Shown here in pieces: positions 9,346-19,126 of a stretch of 44,787 nucleotides of DNA. Below the pieces are notes generated by a model that was given only the letters and a program-made list of their open reading frames with translations, searched no databases and had not been told where the DNA came from. Each line of letters opens with the position of its first letter. Position 1 is the first letter of the stretch. This DNA is from Porphyra umbilicalis (Eukaryota > Rhodophyta > Bangiophyceae > Bangiales > Bangiaceae): contig KV919228.1 in assembly GCA_002049455.2 (NCBI GenBank), positions 1 through 44,787 of the forward strand, given 5' to 3'. A program made the position numbers and the translations under genes.

Positions 9346-11634
9346 GTAGGGGCGGAGAAGGAGGGACGCCCACACAACCGCGAGGCACTCCCGCTCCGTC
9401 GTACTGTAGTTTCGCTCCGCCGCGTTGAGGGAGCGGCTCCAATAGCCAACGGGCCGCGTGGATTGGTCGGGTTGTTATTGTAAAAGGACCGCGCCGACCT
9501 GCCCCGCACTTGCGTCCGTGTCCAACGTGTAGGTCCCTTGGCGCTTCGGCAGGGCGAGGATGGGGGCCTCCGTGAGTCGCCTCTTGAGTTCCTCGAATGC
9601 CCCCAGGGCCTCGTCGGACAGCGTCCCCCACCGGTCGGGCCTCTTGGAACTTGTTATGGCGGCCAACGGCCGTGCCACTGGGGCGTAGTCCTTGACGAAC
9701 CTCCGATACACGTTACACATCCCGAGGAAGCTACGTAGGTCCTTCTTGCACCGCGGGGGAGACGCCTCCTTGAGTCCGCGGATGTTCTTGTCTTGTACCT
9801 TCAGCTCCCGCCGGCCCACGATATGGCCCAAATACTCCACCTCCTCTTGGAACAAGTGGCACTTCTTGGCCTTCAGGGAGACACCCGCGCCGCGCAGCGC
9901 CGTGAAGACCTCCCGGAGGTGTTCCACGTGTTCCCCCGCCGACTGCGAGAAGACGATGATGTCGTCGAGGTACACGAGGCAGCTCTTCCACTTGAGTCCC
10001 CCGAGGATCATGTCGATGGCCCGTTGGAAGGTCGCCGGGTCATTGGACAGCCCGAAGGGAAGGCGGATGTAGCGGTAGGCCCCCTCGTGGCAAACGAAGG
10101 TTGTCTTGTCCCGGTCCTCGTCCGCCACGGGGATCTGCCAATACCCCGAGTTGCAGTCGAGCGTCGAAAACACCTTGGCGTCCCCGAGGAAGTCAATACA
10201 ATCGTCCATTCGTGGCAACGGGTACACATCCCGCACCGTGACCTCGTTAAGTCGGCGGTAATCCACACAGAACCGCACTGTCCCGTCGGGTTTCGGAACC
10301 AGAACCACAGGGAAGGCCCACTCGGCACTCGAGGGCTCGATAATCCCGAGGTCCCGCTGGCGTTGCACCTCCTTGGAGATGATGTCCCTCGAAGCGTGGC
10401 TCGCCCGATAGGGTTGGGCCCGCCGTGGCCGTGCCCCGGGGGTAACCTCGATCCGGTGCGGGGTGACGTCGACCTTGCCGAGTTGTCCCGCCCATAGCGC
10501 CTTGTATTCCTCGAGGAGGTCGTCCACGTCACCACGAAGCGTGTCGGGGACGCCCTCCAAGTGGACCTCCGGCTTGGGATACGTCTTGTCCGGCGGGTGA
10601 GGTGGAGGTTGTCCCTCGTCGATCCTCTCTTCGGCTTGCCGCCCCGTCTTGACCTCCTCGTCGGGCTTGTCACGGGGGTCCGCCCCCATCGTTAGGACCG
10701 CCCCCGGTTCCTCCTCCTCCTCGACTACGTGCAGCGGTCCATTGTAGGCCGTTGCGGTTCCGATGACATACCCCTTCGTTAGGTGCACCGGCACGTCCCC
10801 GATGTTCTTCAGGTAGAGGGACCGCGGGGTGTTGGGGGAGAACTCCGCGACCGCGTTGTGCAACAGTACCTTCCGTCGGCTCATTTTGACGGGGCGTTCC
10901 CGTACCAGGTGGACCCCCTTGACGTTGCAGCACACTTGGACCGCCTGGATGCACCGCGGGCCGACGGTTACCCCTTGCCGAAGCCGGATAGCCCCGACTT
11001 GGGCCTTCGGCATATTTCCTGGGCGAGGGGACGCGGGCCGCGTGTTCCCCGTCCAGCTCCGCGTCGCCACCGTGGACGTGCCGTCGTCCCACTTGATCGT
11101 CTGCGTCTTGGGGGAGATGGTATCCACGTAGTTGCGCTGGAAGTCCCACCCGAGGATGAGCGGTACCGAGAGTGCCTTGACCACGAGGAACTCATACTCC
11201 ATAGCGGCACCCCCGACGTAGATCGTCAGCGACACCTCCGCGTTCACCTTGAGCAGCTGCCCCGAGGCGTCACTCACTTGCGTCCGGGGCGGCGCCCGCG
11301 ATGCATACTCGGTCCACCCTTCGGGTATCATATCCGCGCGGATCACACTTGGCCCGGCGCCAGTGTCGACCACCGCCCTCGTGGGGACGGGGGTCTGCCA
11401 CGGCGCCAACTGGTACGACGCGCTTATCACAAAATTCTCTTTCCGTAGTAGCAACAGCGTCCCCTTGAACCGCGGGCGATATCGCCCGCGACGGCAGGGG
11501 CAGCAGGCCGGGACAGGCCACGTCGCGGATACCCCAGGGGAGGCAAACGTGACGTGGCAGGGGGCGACCGGGGAGTTGGGGCGGACAGGGGGGATGGAGG
11601 GGGATGGCGATGCCACCCCCCCTAGGCGTTTCCC
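9346..11634 (-). pseudogene. pol: Pol of the family A (-) copy: protease, reverse transcriptase, partial RNase H
   Basis: Expressed by -1 shift from gag at 11628-11634. The protease has [11 protein letters not shown] (Asp near 11366). The reverse transcriptase has RFCVDYRRL, YPLPRMDD, TLDCNSGYW (first catalytic Asp), LPFGLSNDPATFQRA, and YLDD at 9961-9972; the thumb shows VEYLGHIV and FLGMCNVYRRFVKDY, typical of Ty3/gypsy. RNase H starts TLDTDASAGQVGAVLLQ, then an in-frame TAA at 9475-9477, after which the same frame continues as [24 protein letters not shown] up to the junction. So there is one nonsense codon plus loss of everything after early RNase H. The lost base of the TAA codon cannot be read from the sequence. 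The element is defective. Confidence 0.9.
11599..11634 (-). promoter_or_regulatory. Programmed -1 frameshift signal between gag and pol (family A, - copy)
   Basis: On the - strand G GGA AAC occupies 11634-11628 in gag phase, GCC TAG follows, and then the same GGGGGTGGC / GCCA-T-CCCCC hairpin (11620-11599). Flanking coding positions differ between copies while this cassette is unchanged, as expected for a functional element. Confidence 0.82.
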
Positions 11635-13298
11635 GCCCCGCGGCGCCCCTTGGCCGGGGTTGCCACGGGCGGGGCGTCCCCCCCTTCCGTCCTCATTGAC
11701 TCCGCACCGCCCAACAGGTCGTCCCACACCAGGGCCACGACGGAGGTGCGATCCGAGGGGGCGCCCGCCCCCGCGTTCCTCTGTCGAAGGAAGGTGCTCC
11801 GCGCGGCCTTCACGAGGTCCCGCTGTTTGTCCGTCAGAATATTGCAATCAGGGACTCGGTGTCCACGCGTCCAACACGTGTAGCACAGCGGGGGACCCGT
11901 CGGAGCCTCCCGCCGAACAAAGGGCGCTCCTCCAGCCGTGCGGAACCCCGGGGGACCCGACGGCAACACCGCGACCGTGTCGTACGTCGCCGTGTCATCC
12001 TCCTCCCACGAGGAGTGGAGTTGGTTGACCGAGAGGCCTCGGGGCGCCGTCGACGTCTGTCCCTTCCGCGATGATCCCCCGGGTGCCCCCCGGCTGGCCA
12101 ACGCCATGACGTCCTTGGCGGCCCGATACTTCCCCGCCACGTACGTCGATAACTGCTGGTAGCTTCGTTGCGCCGAGTTGTACACGAAAGCGTCCGTCCG
12201 TAGATACTCCGGTAGGCCTTGGATCAGCTGCTGTTTCATCGTCCCCTCGGAGTGGATGTTGCCGCAAAGCTCAGCGAGGCTCCGTAGACGTGCCACGAAG
12301 GCATCCACCCCCTCGTTGTCCACGAGCGCAGCCCGGCTAAACTTGTCCTGCGCCAGCCCCAAAGCGTGCGGCTCCGCGTAGGTCGACAACAGCCAATTGA
12401 CTGCCGCGGGAAAGGATCCAAGCGAGCCCCGTCCGCCCGCGATATCCGACCTCGGTAGGTTCCGAGTGAACCGCGTCTCAGCGTCGCCCGCGAGGAAGTT
12501 GGGAATTAGGTACAGACCCATCCCCTCCGACACGTCGTTGTCATCGCAGGCCTTGACGAACTTTCGGAGCCACGAGAAGACCTTGAGGGGTTCCTTCCCG
12601 TTGAATATCGGGGTCCCCCCGAAGGAGAACTTCATATTATTGGCCGTCCGTCCCATCTTGCGGGCCTGCGACGCCCCGTAGGTCGAGTGACGGTTCCGTA
12701 GGCGGTACGATCGGTAGTCCAGGACGCCCGCGAAGCGATCGTCCGGGCACTCGAGGACCGCCAACTGGCCGCACCCCACCTTGCGCCACACGTGGTCGTC
12801 GTCGTTGTCGGTTGTCGCCGGCGACGGCGAGGAAGATGAAGACGACGATGACGACGAGGGATTACGGTGACGCCGTGACTTCCCCTTGCTGCGGCTCTTC
12901 CGCGTGTCCACTGGAGAACCTCGGCGGGGGGCATCTTGAGCAGAGCCCGCGGGGCTCGCCGCGATGACCCGAGAAACGTCGGCCAATATCGACTCGCGGA
13001 ACGTCGACAGCGCCGTGTCCAGATCGGCCATCGCTAAAGGCGTCGCCGGATCACGATCTTGATCCACCAATCCCGTCCGTTCGTCGTGACGTCGAGGGAG
13101 GAAGGCACCTGCCCTCGGTGGGACCCGACGAACCGTTTTGCCCACGAGGTCCGCCAATGGCCGAGGCGGAGTGAAGGGAATCCCTGATCCGGCCGCGGAT
13201 CCCCCTGTTGCAGCGACCGCTGGGGTCACCGCGGATGTACCCGCCGGCATACCGCTAGCGATCGCGTTCGACTTGGGGATGTCGGACGGCGACGCCAT
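11622..13298 (-). CDS. gag: Gag polyprotein of the family A (-) copy
   Basis: A 558-residue Gag on the - strand. The open frame extends upstream to 13409, but I choose the ATG at 13298 because it aligns with the only start of the (+) copy and gives the same length. It has the same organisation: low-complexity N-terminus with an RS-like run, capsid-like core, and a CCHC knuckle (C-YT-C-WTRG-H-RVPD-C) near the C-terminus. Scattered amino-acid differences from the (+) copy show that the two are separate family members rather than a fresh duplication. The reading frame is intact and ends at the TAG after the slippery site. Confidence 0.88.
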   Translation of the reverse strand: MASPSDIPKSNAIASGMPAGTSAVTPAVAATGGSAAGSGIPFTPPRPLADLVGKTVRRVPPRAGAFLPRRHDERTGLVDQDRDPATPLAMADLDTALSTFRESILADVSRVIAASPAGSAQDAPRRGSPVDTRKSRSKGKSRRHRNPSSSSSSSSSSPSPATTDNDDDHVWRKVGCGQLAVLECPDDRFAGVLDYRSYRLRNRHSTYGASQARKMGRTANNMKFSFGGTPIFNGKEPLKVFSWLRKFVKACDDNDVSEGMGLYLIPNFLAGDAETRFTRNLPRSDIAGGRGSLGSFPAAVNWLLSTYAEPHALGLAQDKFSRAALVDNEGVDAFVARLRSLAELCGNIHSEGTMKQQLIQGLPEYLRTDAFVYNSAQRSYQQLSTYVAGKYRAAKDVMALASRGAPGGSSRKGQTSTAPRGLSVNQLHSSWEEDDTATYDTVAVLPSGPPGFRTAGGAPFVRREAPTGPPLCYTCWTRGHRVPDCNILTDKQRDLVKAARSTFLRQRNAGAGAPSDRTSVVALVWDDLLGGAESMRTEGGDAPPVATPAKGRRGAGNA

Positions 13299-13417
13299 CG
13301 TAGTGGCCGGGCGGTAATCGACGACAGAGAGACGCGGAGATCCACGTCGCCTTGAACTCAAAAACCAACAGACGATCGGGGTACCGGCTACCCAGTACGG
13401 GCGTGGCAACGGCCGGA

Positions 13418-13436
13418 ATCCCCTGCTGCTCCACCA
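13418..13436 (-). promoter_or_regulatory. tRNA primer-binding site of the family A (-) copy
   Basis: The - strand reads TGGTGGAGCAGCAGGGGAT, identical to the site at 7061 and separated from the LTR by the same five-base spacer. Confidence 0.75.
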
Positions 13437-13441
13437 GAAAT

Positions 13442-13938
13442 TGTAGCGGTTCTAAGCAACACCACGTTGGTTCGTCGTCTGGCCGAAGTGACCTCTTGAT
13501 CAGCTCGGTCCGTCGAAGGAACTGCCCCGGAAATCGACCCACAGCCCAGCCTTCCCCCAACGGGAGGAGAGGATCACGGCAAAGCCCAGGGGGGAATCGT
13601 AGTCCAAAGCACAGTTGGTTTTATCAAACGGCGACGGGGACGGCGTCCCCGCTGTCAATAAACCCCTCCCAAACCCGAACGCCGGTGGCCAAAGTAGCCA
13701 CCCCAAATGCGCCAAACCGATAAATCCCTCCAAAGCGAAAAGTTCAAACAAGTAGTAGGGGGGCTGGGAAAACCACTTGGGAAAAGCCCCGCCCCCGACC
13801 GAATCCAATCTTCCCGAGATCTGGACAGGTCATTCTCTTGCTGGCCCGGATCGGGGTATTTTGGGACGGCCCCCGGGGGTGTGCTGTCCACAGCTGAGGG
13901 GCCACGCCCCTTCCAACTGGGGACCCCCGACCGCCACA
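13442..13938 (-). repeat. 5' LTR of the family A (-) copy, 497 bp
   Basis: On the - strand it begins TGTGGCGG and ends GCTACA. It aligns over its full length with the LTR at 6559-7055, with clear substitutions (for example several in the first 40 bases). The five bases beyond its outer end are GCAGT, unlike the GGCGC outside the other LTR, so the pair does not share an evident target-site duplication. Confidence 0.82.
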
Positions 13939-14412
13939 GCAGTGGCGCGGGACGCCGTGGGGTGGCCACGGGCGCGCCACCGCTGCCTACACAGCCGCCC
14001 CCGCCTACACCGCTGCCTCCATCTACACCGCCGCCGCCGCCAGCGCCGCCGCCGCGGCCGCGGTGTCAGCGCCGAACGCCGCTGCCCCCAACGACAGCCA
14101 CGGCGGCGGCCGCGGCAGCACCGCCGCCGACAAACCGGTGGCAGCCGCCGCCGTCGGCGCGGGCGACGGGGCGTGGTCTGCCCCCACCATCGAGCCCCCG
14201 CCGGTCACCGCCGCGCCACCTCGTCGGCCGCCGCCGCCTCGGCCGCGGCCGCCGCCGTTTTGGTGACGTCGGCCATCGACATTAGCGCGGCGGCGCCAGC
14301 GTCGCCCCCCCCCCCCACGAGCGGCGTCCGGCGCGTCGCCATTGCCACCACCATCCACCGCCGCCGTCGAGATCGCCGCCGCCGGCCGGAGCGGCCGATG
14401 GTGCCTGCCCGG
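13939..14412. other. GC-rich low-complexity DNA, no supported gene
   Basis: Dominated by GCC/CGC and CCG triplet-like runs. All frames are open for long distances on both strands and encode only Pro/Arg/Ala-rich strings with no domain. I see no gene here. Confidence 0.5.
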
Positions 14413-14655
14413 AGGCGACGACACCGAGCACCGCGGCGTCAGGCTGGCGGCCGTGTCGTCTACGCCGCCTCGCGGCGGCGACGAAGAGCTCAAACGCGTC
14501 GGGGTGGCGGCCGTCCCGCCGCCGTCGCCTGGCGAGGCCGACGCTGAGCGCATAAGTGGCGGGCTGGCGGTCGTTTCGCCGCCGTTGTCCGGCAGGGCCG
14601 ACGCACACCGCTCTAGCGGGGCGCCGAAGGCCGTGTCGCCGTGGCCGCCCGGCAG
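14413..14655. repeat. Degenerate tandem repeat, about 60 bp x 4
   Basis: Four successive units share the skeleton GGCGACGA...GGCTGGCGGCCGT(G/C)...CCGCC. On the + strand each gives a peptide of about 20 residues of the type GGDxxxxRxxxLAAVSxPP; on the - strand a Ser/Pro-rich peptide. Units are diverged, so the array is old or under weak constraint. Whether it is part of a gene is unclear. Confidence 0.5.
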
Positions 14656-15249
14656 CGCCACCACAAGGATCGCACCTGAGGCCGGCTGGTGGCCGACGGC
14701 TCCAGCAGTGGCTGGCGGCCGGCGACAGCGCGGCGGCAAAGAGCGCCGCCGCGTCGGCGGGCGCCGCCGTCGGGGCGGGGGGGGGGTATAGGCGATCCTG
14801 GCGGCGAAGCAGCAGGGACCGAGGGACGCTCATGGAGGAGAGGGGGAGGGGGTGCGGCGGATCGGCGTCGGAAGGGCGGTACTCGCGCGGTAGTGATCAG
14901 TACGCGACAAAGCGAAAATCCCCAGCGCTCTCCCGTCCCAATTGAACGGTGGCGTTGAGCTAAGAAGCACGGAGAGCAAGACATGTACATATGCTTGCGC
15001 CACAAAATTTGCAAACGGGAGACGGGCGTCTGAGGGGGGCTGTGCGGTCGATCACGCGACCAGAAATTTGAAGATATCAACATACTCCGAATACCACTCA
15101 GTGTTCGCAAAAACATATTTTATTTCATTGTCGCACTGTCATGCTGGCCATGTACATTCGATGAGTTCTATTGGCGCTCACCGATCGTCATGCGTTCGGT
15201 TCTGGCTCCGAAGTCGGGGCTGTGCGCAAGTGCGGACGGGCGGCCCTCG
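14656..15249. other. Spacer with no supported gene
   Basis: The first half is GC-rich; 14940-15170 is noticeably more AT-rich, with TACATATG and TATTTTATTTCATT stretches. No domain or convincing start context is visible. Confidence 0.45.
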
Positions 15250-15750
15250 CCGGGCAGCCCCGCTCGCCCGAGGCTGCGTCTGCCCACCTCTTGCCCGCCG
15301 CCGACGGCCCGGCGCAGGCGCCACGCTCCCCTCGCCCGCGGCTGCGTCTCCCCGTCTGTTTTCCCCCGCCGTCGCCCCCGAGCTGGCGCCGCGCTCTCTT
15401 CGCCCGCAGCTGCCGCTGCGCGTCTGCTGCCCGCCGCCGTCGGCGCCGCGAAGGCGCCGCGCTTCCCTCGCCCGCAGCTGCCGCTGCGCGTCTGCTGCCC
15501 GCCGCCGTCGGCGACGCGCAGGCGCCGCGCTCCCCTCGCCCGCGGCTGCGTCTCCCCGTCTATTGCCCCTCGCCGTCGCCCCCGTGCTGGCGCCGCGCTC
15601 TCCACGCCCGCGGCTGCGTCTTCCCGTCTGTTGCCCCCCGCCTTCGCCCCCGCGCTGGCGCCGCGCTCTCTTCGCCCGCGGCTGCCGCTGCGCGCCTAGT
15701 GCGCTCCGCCGTCGACCCCCTTGCTGACGCCGCGCTCCTCTCGCCCGTGA
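15250..15750. repeat. Minisatellite with a 68-bp period, about seven units
   Basis: The landmark GCGCC(G/A)CGCT recurs at 15318, 15386, 15454, 15522, 15590 and 15658, always 68 bp apart, with a diverged unit starting at 15726 and another before 15318. Each unit contains CTCGCCCGC(A/G)GCTGC and CGCCGTCG. As 68 is not a multiple of 3, successive units are read in rotating frames, which explains why long stop-free frames rich in Arg/Pro/Ala exist here in several frames on both strands. I read these as repeat artefacts, not genes. Confidence 0.88.
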
Positions 15751-16270
15751 GTCTTGCGGTGCCGTGGGCCGGGGTTCAGCGACGCTGCCGACCATGCGGG
15801 GCGTATGGGGGAGGGGGAGGCGAGAGTTGGCGGGGACGGGTTGGTGTTGGACTCTGCGACGCGCGAGGCGTTGGGCTGGTGGAGGGGCGGCAGCACAAAG
15901 CGGAGACGCCGCAAAACTGCGTGTGTCCCGTCGCTGGTTTCTTTCCGCAGGCGTAGGTTGACTGTGTGCACCAAGAAAGGCATAAGTATAGGATAAAAAA
16001 AAAAACCCGAAGAGGGAAAAAAAAAACATTTCGTTGTCATCGAGCTGCTGGTACATGTCACAAAGCACAAAGCAATTCACAGTCGCTACGCTACTCAGTG
16101 TCCGTAGTGGTGGTGGAGATCGTATCAGACTCGCTACTTTGGTCAAGGCCGCGGGTTGTATCCAGCTGCTTGTTGAGAGCCGCAGAAGTGGCGCGCTGAT
16201 TTGCGGCTTGCGACTTGCGGCCACGCTGGTTGTCGCCCCCCCCGCTGCCGCGCGCCGGCGGCGCCGCCGG
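15751..16270. other. Spacer with A-rich runs
   Basis: Contains two A-runs (about 15994-16004 and 16018-16026) next to CATAAGTATAGGATAAA. No gene is supported. The A-runs could be the tail of a retroposed sequence, but no target duplication was found. Confidence 0.45.
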
Positions 16271-17735
16271 CTACTTCGCCTTCGCCGCCAGAGCCGTTGC
16301 AGCAGCAGTATCTGCTGCCACAAGCGCCGCCGGCGGGTCCTTCCCCGGCGGCGCGTTAGCTCCGGCGGCAGAGCCGGCCGCCGGCGGCGCCGACGACGAC
16401 GCATCAGCCGCGAGAGTCGTGACTTTCATGGCGGCCACGCCGTCGCCAAATTCCACAAAATGGATTTTCTCAGCAGTACTGCGTGCCGGCGGCGCAGGCG
16501 TGGGAGCCGGTGCAGGGGGCGCCGCCAGGCCAGCCGCTTGCATCATCTTGAGCATAACAGCTTTCCGGAACTGGGCCGCCTCGGGCGTGTGACGCATCGC
16601 GGGAGAGTCAAAAAAGCAAAGCGCAGTGCGCTATTGCTGCGCAACGGTCAACTTGTCCACCGCCGCCGTGCTCGCCTCGACCTGCTTCTCCATTCCGGCG
16701 TCCTCCAACAGCATCAGCTTGGCGGCCTTGATGCCGCCCGGGCAGCTCTGATACCGCGAGTTGCGCGAGCTCGGGCTGCTCGTGCTCCCGCTCTCGCCGT
16801 CCTCGTCTGAAGAGTCGCCCAGGTCTACAGTCGCGTCTTCCGCCGTGTCGGGCGCCGCTGAACTTGTCAGATGTGCGCAAAACGCGCCAGCACCCCACCC
16901 ACTTGCAGTGCGCCAGTTTGGCTTTGCGTTTGGCCGTCTTGCCCTTGCGCTTGTCCTTCTCCCGGTCGCTGCGGACGGACTCGTAAATGTCCCGCGAGCA
17001 GAACCGCGCGACCGCACCGCTGATGATGTCCTCCTCCGTCAGGTTTCCGGTAGTTTGCATATTCTTGACCGCCAGGTAGTGAGAAGTAAACGAGCTCACC
17101 CCCTTCCGGATCTTCTTGAACTGCTTCTCCAACGCACTCACGTTGCGCTTGACGCGCAGGGGCCCCTTCTTGGTCATCAGGTCCGTCCACTTCTCGTGCA
17201 CAGCCGCCCACAGCTGGTCCTTGGAGCGACCAGTGGCGCTCACAGGGTCCGCGCTCACCTCCAGGCAGGCCCTAAACAGCGGCACGCGGTCCTCGTCCGT
17301 CCATCTCAGGCTAGAGCCCATGGACTTGGGGAGGTTGTAGTTCACTGCTGGAACGGCGACGTCAGGTAAAGAGGGGCCTGCTGGGGAGGCTGGGGGGGAG
17401 CAGGCACCAGCACAAACGTCGCGGGGGGCGGGGCTTGGTGGCCGCCTACCACGTACAGAGTCTAGCGAGCTGCCTCCTGCGGCGTCGGCTGTGGCGTCGG
17501 CTGCGGGGCTAGGTTGCTTCCGACCAGGAACAGAGGTTGGCGGGCTGGCTCCTGCGGTGTCGGCTGCAGCGAGGGCTGCGGCGGCGCGGGCAACAACATC
17601 AACGGCAAAAGCGTGCTCTGCGGCTGCCCCGTCGTCAGCGCCCACTGGTACGCGTGCCCGCCGTGTTACTTGGCGGGTAACTCGCCGCTCCAGAGCGCCG
17701 GACGGTGGCACACCAGGTACGGTGGCGGCCGCCAC
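16271..17735 (-). pseudogene. Myb/SANT-like DNA-binding protein, decayed
   Basis: Read from 17735: about 135 low-complexity Ala/Pro residues, then a Myb/SANT-like trihelix domain (SLRWTDEDRVPLFRACLEV, then ..DQLWAAVHEKWTDLM..) with Trp at about 145, 176 and 183, then a basic helix (EKQFKKIRKGVSSF) and a Lys/Arg-rich stretch. The layout resembles Myb/SANT-like and NAM-associated proteins found as plant and protist nuclear factors and as the second ORF of PIF/Harbinger transposons. The frame shifts near 16856: the natural continuation (APDTAEDATVDLGDSSDEDGE.., then PGGIKAAKLMLLED) lies in another frame, which meets TAG at about 16631 and goes on in the same frame to 16271 with SPAMRHTPEAAQFRKAVML. 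No splice pair explains the shift. No Harbinger transposase is seen nearby, so a domesticated gene or a TE remnant are both possible. Confidence 0.65.
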
Positions 17736-19056
17736 GCGGAAGACCAGCTACCGTTGGGGTCGTACCCACCGGTTGGCCACGGCTCGCCGGCGCTCGCGTA
17801 CCCGTGGGTGGACGAGGGCGGGGGTGGCGGCGGCCAAAAGCCGTACGAGCGGCGGTGGTCGTCGACCGGTGGCTCCGGCGGCCAGCACCTTGGGTTGTCA
17901 AACGGGCCCGCCGGTCGTCGCGGTGGGCTCCAACGAGAGGATCCGTGTCCGGGACCCGCCGGTCGTCGCGGAGGGCTGCACCGTCGAGGGCCCCGTGGGG
18001 CGCCCGCTGGTCCTCGCTGCGGGCTCCATCACGGGTGGGGGGGGGGGCCTTGTGGGGGGCCCGCCGGGCGTCGAGGGGGGCTGCGCCAAGGGGGCCCGCG
18101 TGGCGGGCTCGCTGGTCGACGAGGCGGGCTCCACCGACGGGGATACTCGCCGCCGGCTTGAGGGTGATAACACCCGTCGTCGTCGACGCGTCGACGAACA
18201 CGTCGGTCGTCAGGATCTGCGTGGTCAACGTCAGGTCCGAGGAGGCGAGGGTGAGGAGGGCAGGGCAGCCGGTGTAGTGCCGGAGGCCGGCCGCCGTGAT
18301 TAAGCGGCCGGCCAACACCTCGGCCCGCAGGAGGGGGCCGGGAGTGATTGCGGGGAGGGGAGGGCCCGAAAGCGCGGGGCGGTGGGGGGGGAGGCGCGTA
18401 CATGGCGCCGTCCTCCCTGGGACCAGCAAAGCTGGAAGACCCGAGGCGGGAAGGGCGGCAGGAGGGAGCGCACCGTTCAGCAGGTGGGGGGGGGGGAGGG
18501 GGCGTCCGTGGTGCCGTGGTCATACGGCCCCGCGCAGGTGCAAGGCGGAGAGGGTGGGGTGGCAGCGCGACCGTTGCGTTGCCGCTGCGCTCTGCGTCGT
18601 CGCGTGTCGTTGGCGTCCTTCACACGCGTCATGAGCGCGGTTATAGAGGGCGGGAAGGGTGGGCGCGGTGGGTGGAGGGGAGGGGTGGGCGGGATGGCAG
18701 GCGGCGCGCGCGCGCTGCACAGACGTCCCACCACACCGGCGCGATTGCGCCCACAGAGGAGACGCGTCCCCGCCGCCCGCCCAATCCCACCTGCCGTCCG
18801 ACGGCGGGTGAGCGAGTGTGCGGGGACTGCGTCAGCCTGGCCCGCCCCGCAGGAGACCTGGCTCCCAAAAACTGGTCACGGTTAAGAATTGACCAGCGCC
18901 CATGCGTCTCGTCGTCCCACGTGGAGCAGGTCCACAGAGGGGCCGTGCCCGCCCGATAAAATATAAATGAGCGGGTGGGACGAGCCGGAGAGACCCGCCA
19001 CCGCAGCCTGACAACGCAGACCCGTTTAAAGGCGGGAATCAGACGCCCCAACGCCA
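17736..19056. other. Low-complexity region with degenerate repeats, gene content unresolved
   Basis: 17880-18160 holds imperfect repeats around GGGCCCGCCGGTCGTCGCGG(T/A)GGGCT. In one - frame they give a Ser/Thr/Pro-rich mucin-like string (EPA.RTSGRPTGPST type), in a + frame a Gly/Arg-rich string; I cannot decide between them and see no signal peptide or domain. 18350-18720 is G-rich. CCCGATAAAATATAAATGAG at about 18953-18972 is TATA-like on both strands, without a supported gene next to it. Confidence 0.45.
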
Positions 19057-19126
19057 CACACGTTGGACGGCTGGGGGGTCGAGTGGCACTCTGACACGCC
19101 GGGCGCGGCACACGTCGGACGGCTGA
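19057..19126 (+). repeat. Short imperfect direct repeat
   Basis: The motif CACACGT(T/C)GGACGGCTG(G/A)GGGG occurs twice within 70 bp (about 19057 and 19109). No function is evident. Confidence 0.45.

Larger units (their letters stand above)
9346..13938 (-). mobile_element. Family A Ty3/gypsy LTR retrotransposon, truncated copy (-)
   Basis: Read on the - strand: 5' LTR (13938-13442), primer site (13436-13418), gag (13298-11622), frameshift signal, and pol with protease, reverse transcriptase and part of RNase H, ending at the junction near 9346. Integrase and 3' LTR are missing. It faces the (+) copy tail to tail, so about 2.8 kb at each outer end (LTR to protease) forms an imperfect inverted repeat around roughly 1.8 kb. 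Confidence 0.9.

Noticed and set aside
6559..13938. A single palindromic insertion made by retrotransposon autointegration or template switching
   Set aside because: The two arms and LTRs differ at many sites and the outer flanks (GGCGC and GCAGT) do not match, so two separate copies joined later fit better.
16840..16920. A short intron explaining the Myb/SANT frameshift
   Set aside because: The available GT donors before the TTCAG acceptor all give the wrong phase, so an indel is more likely.
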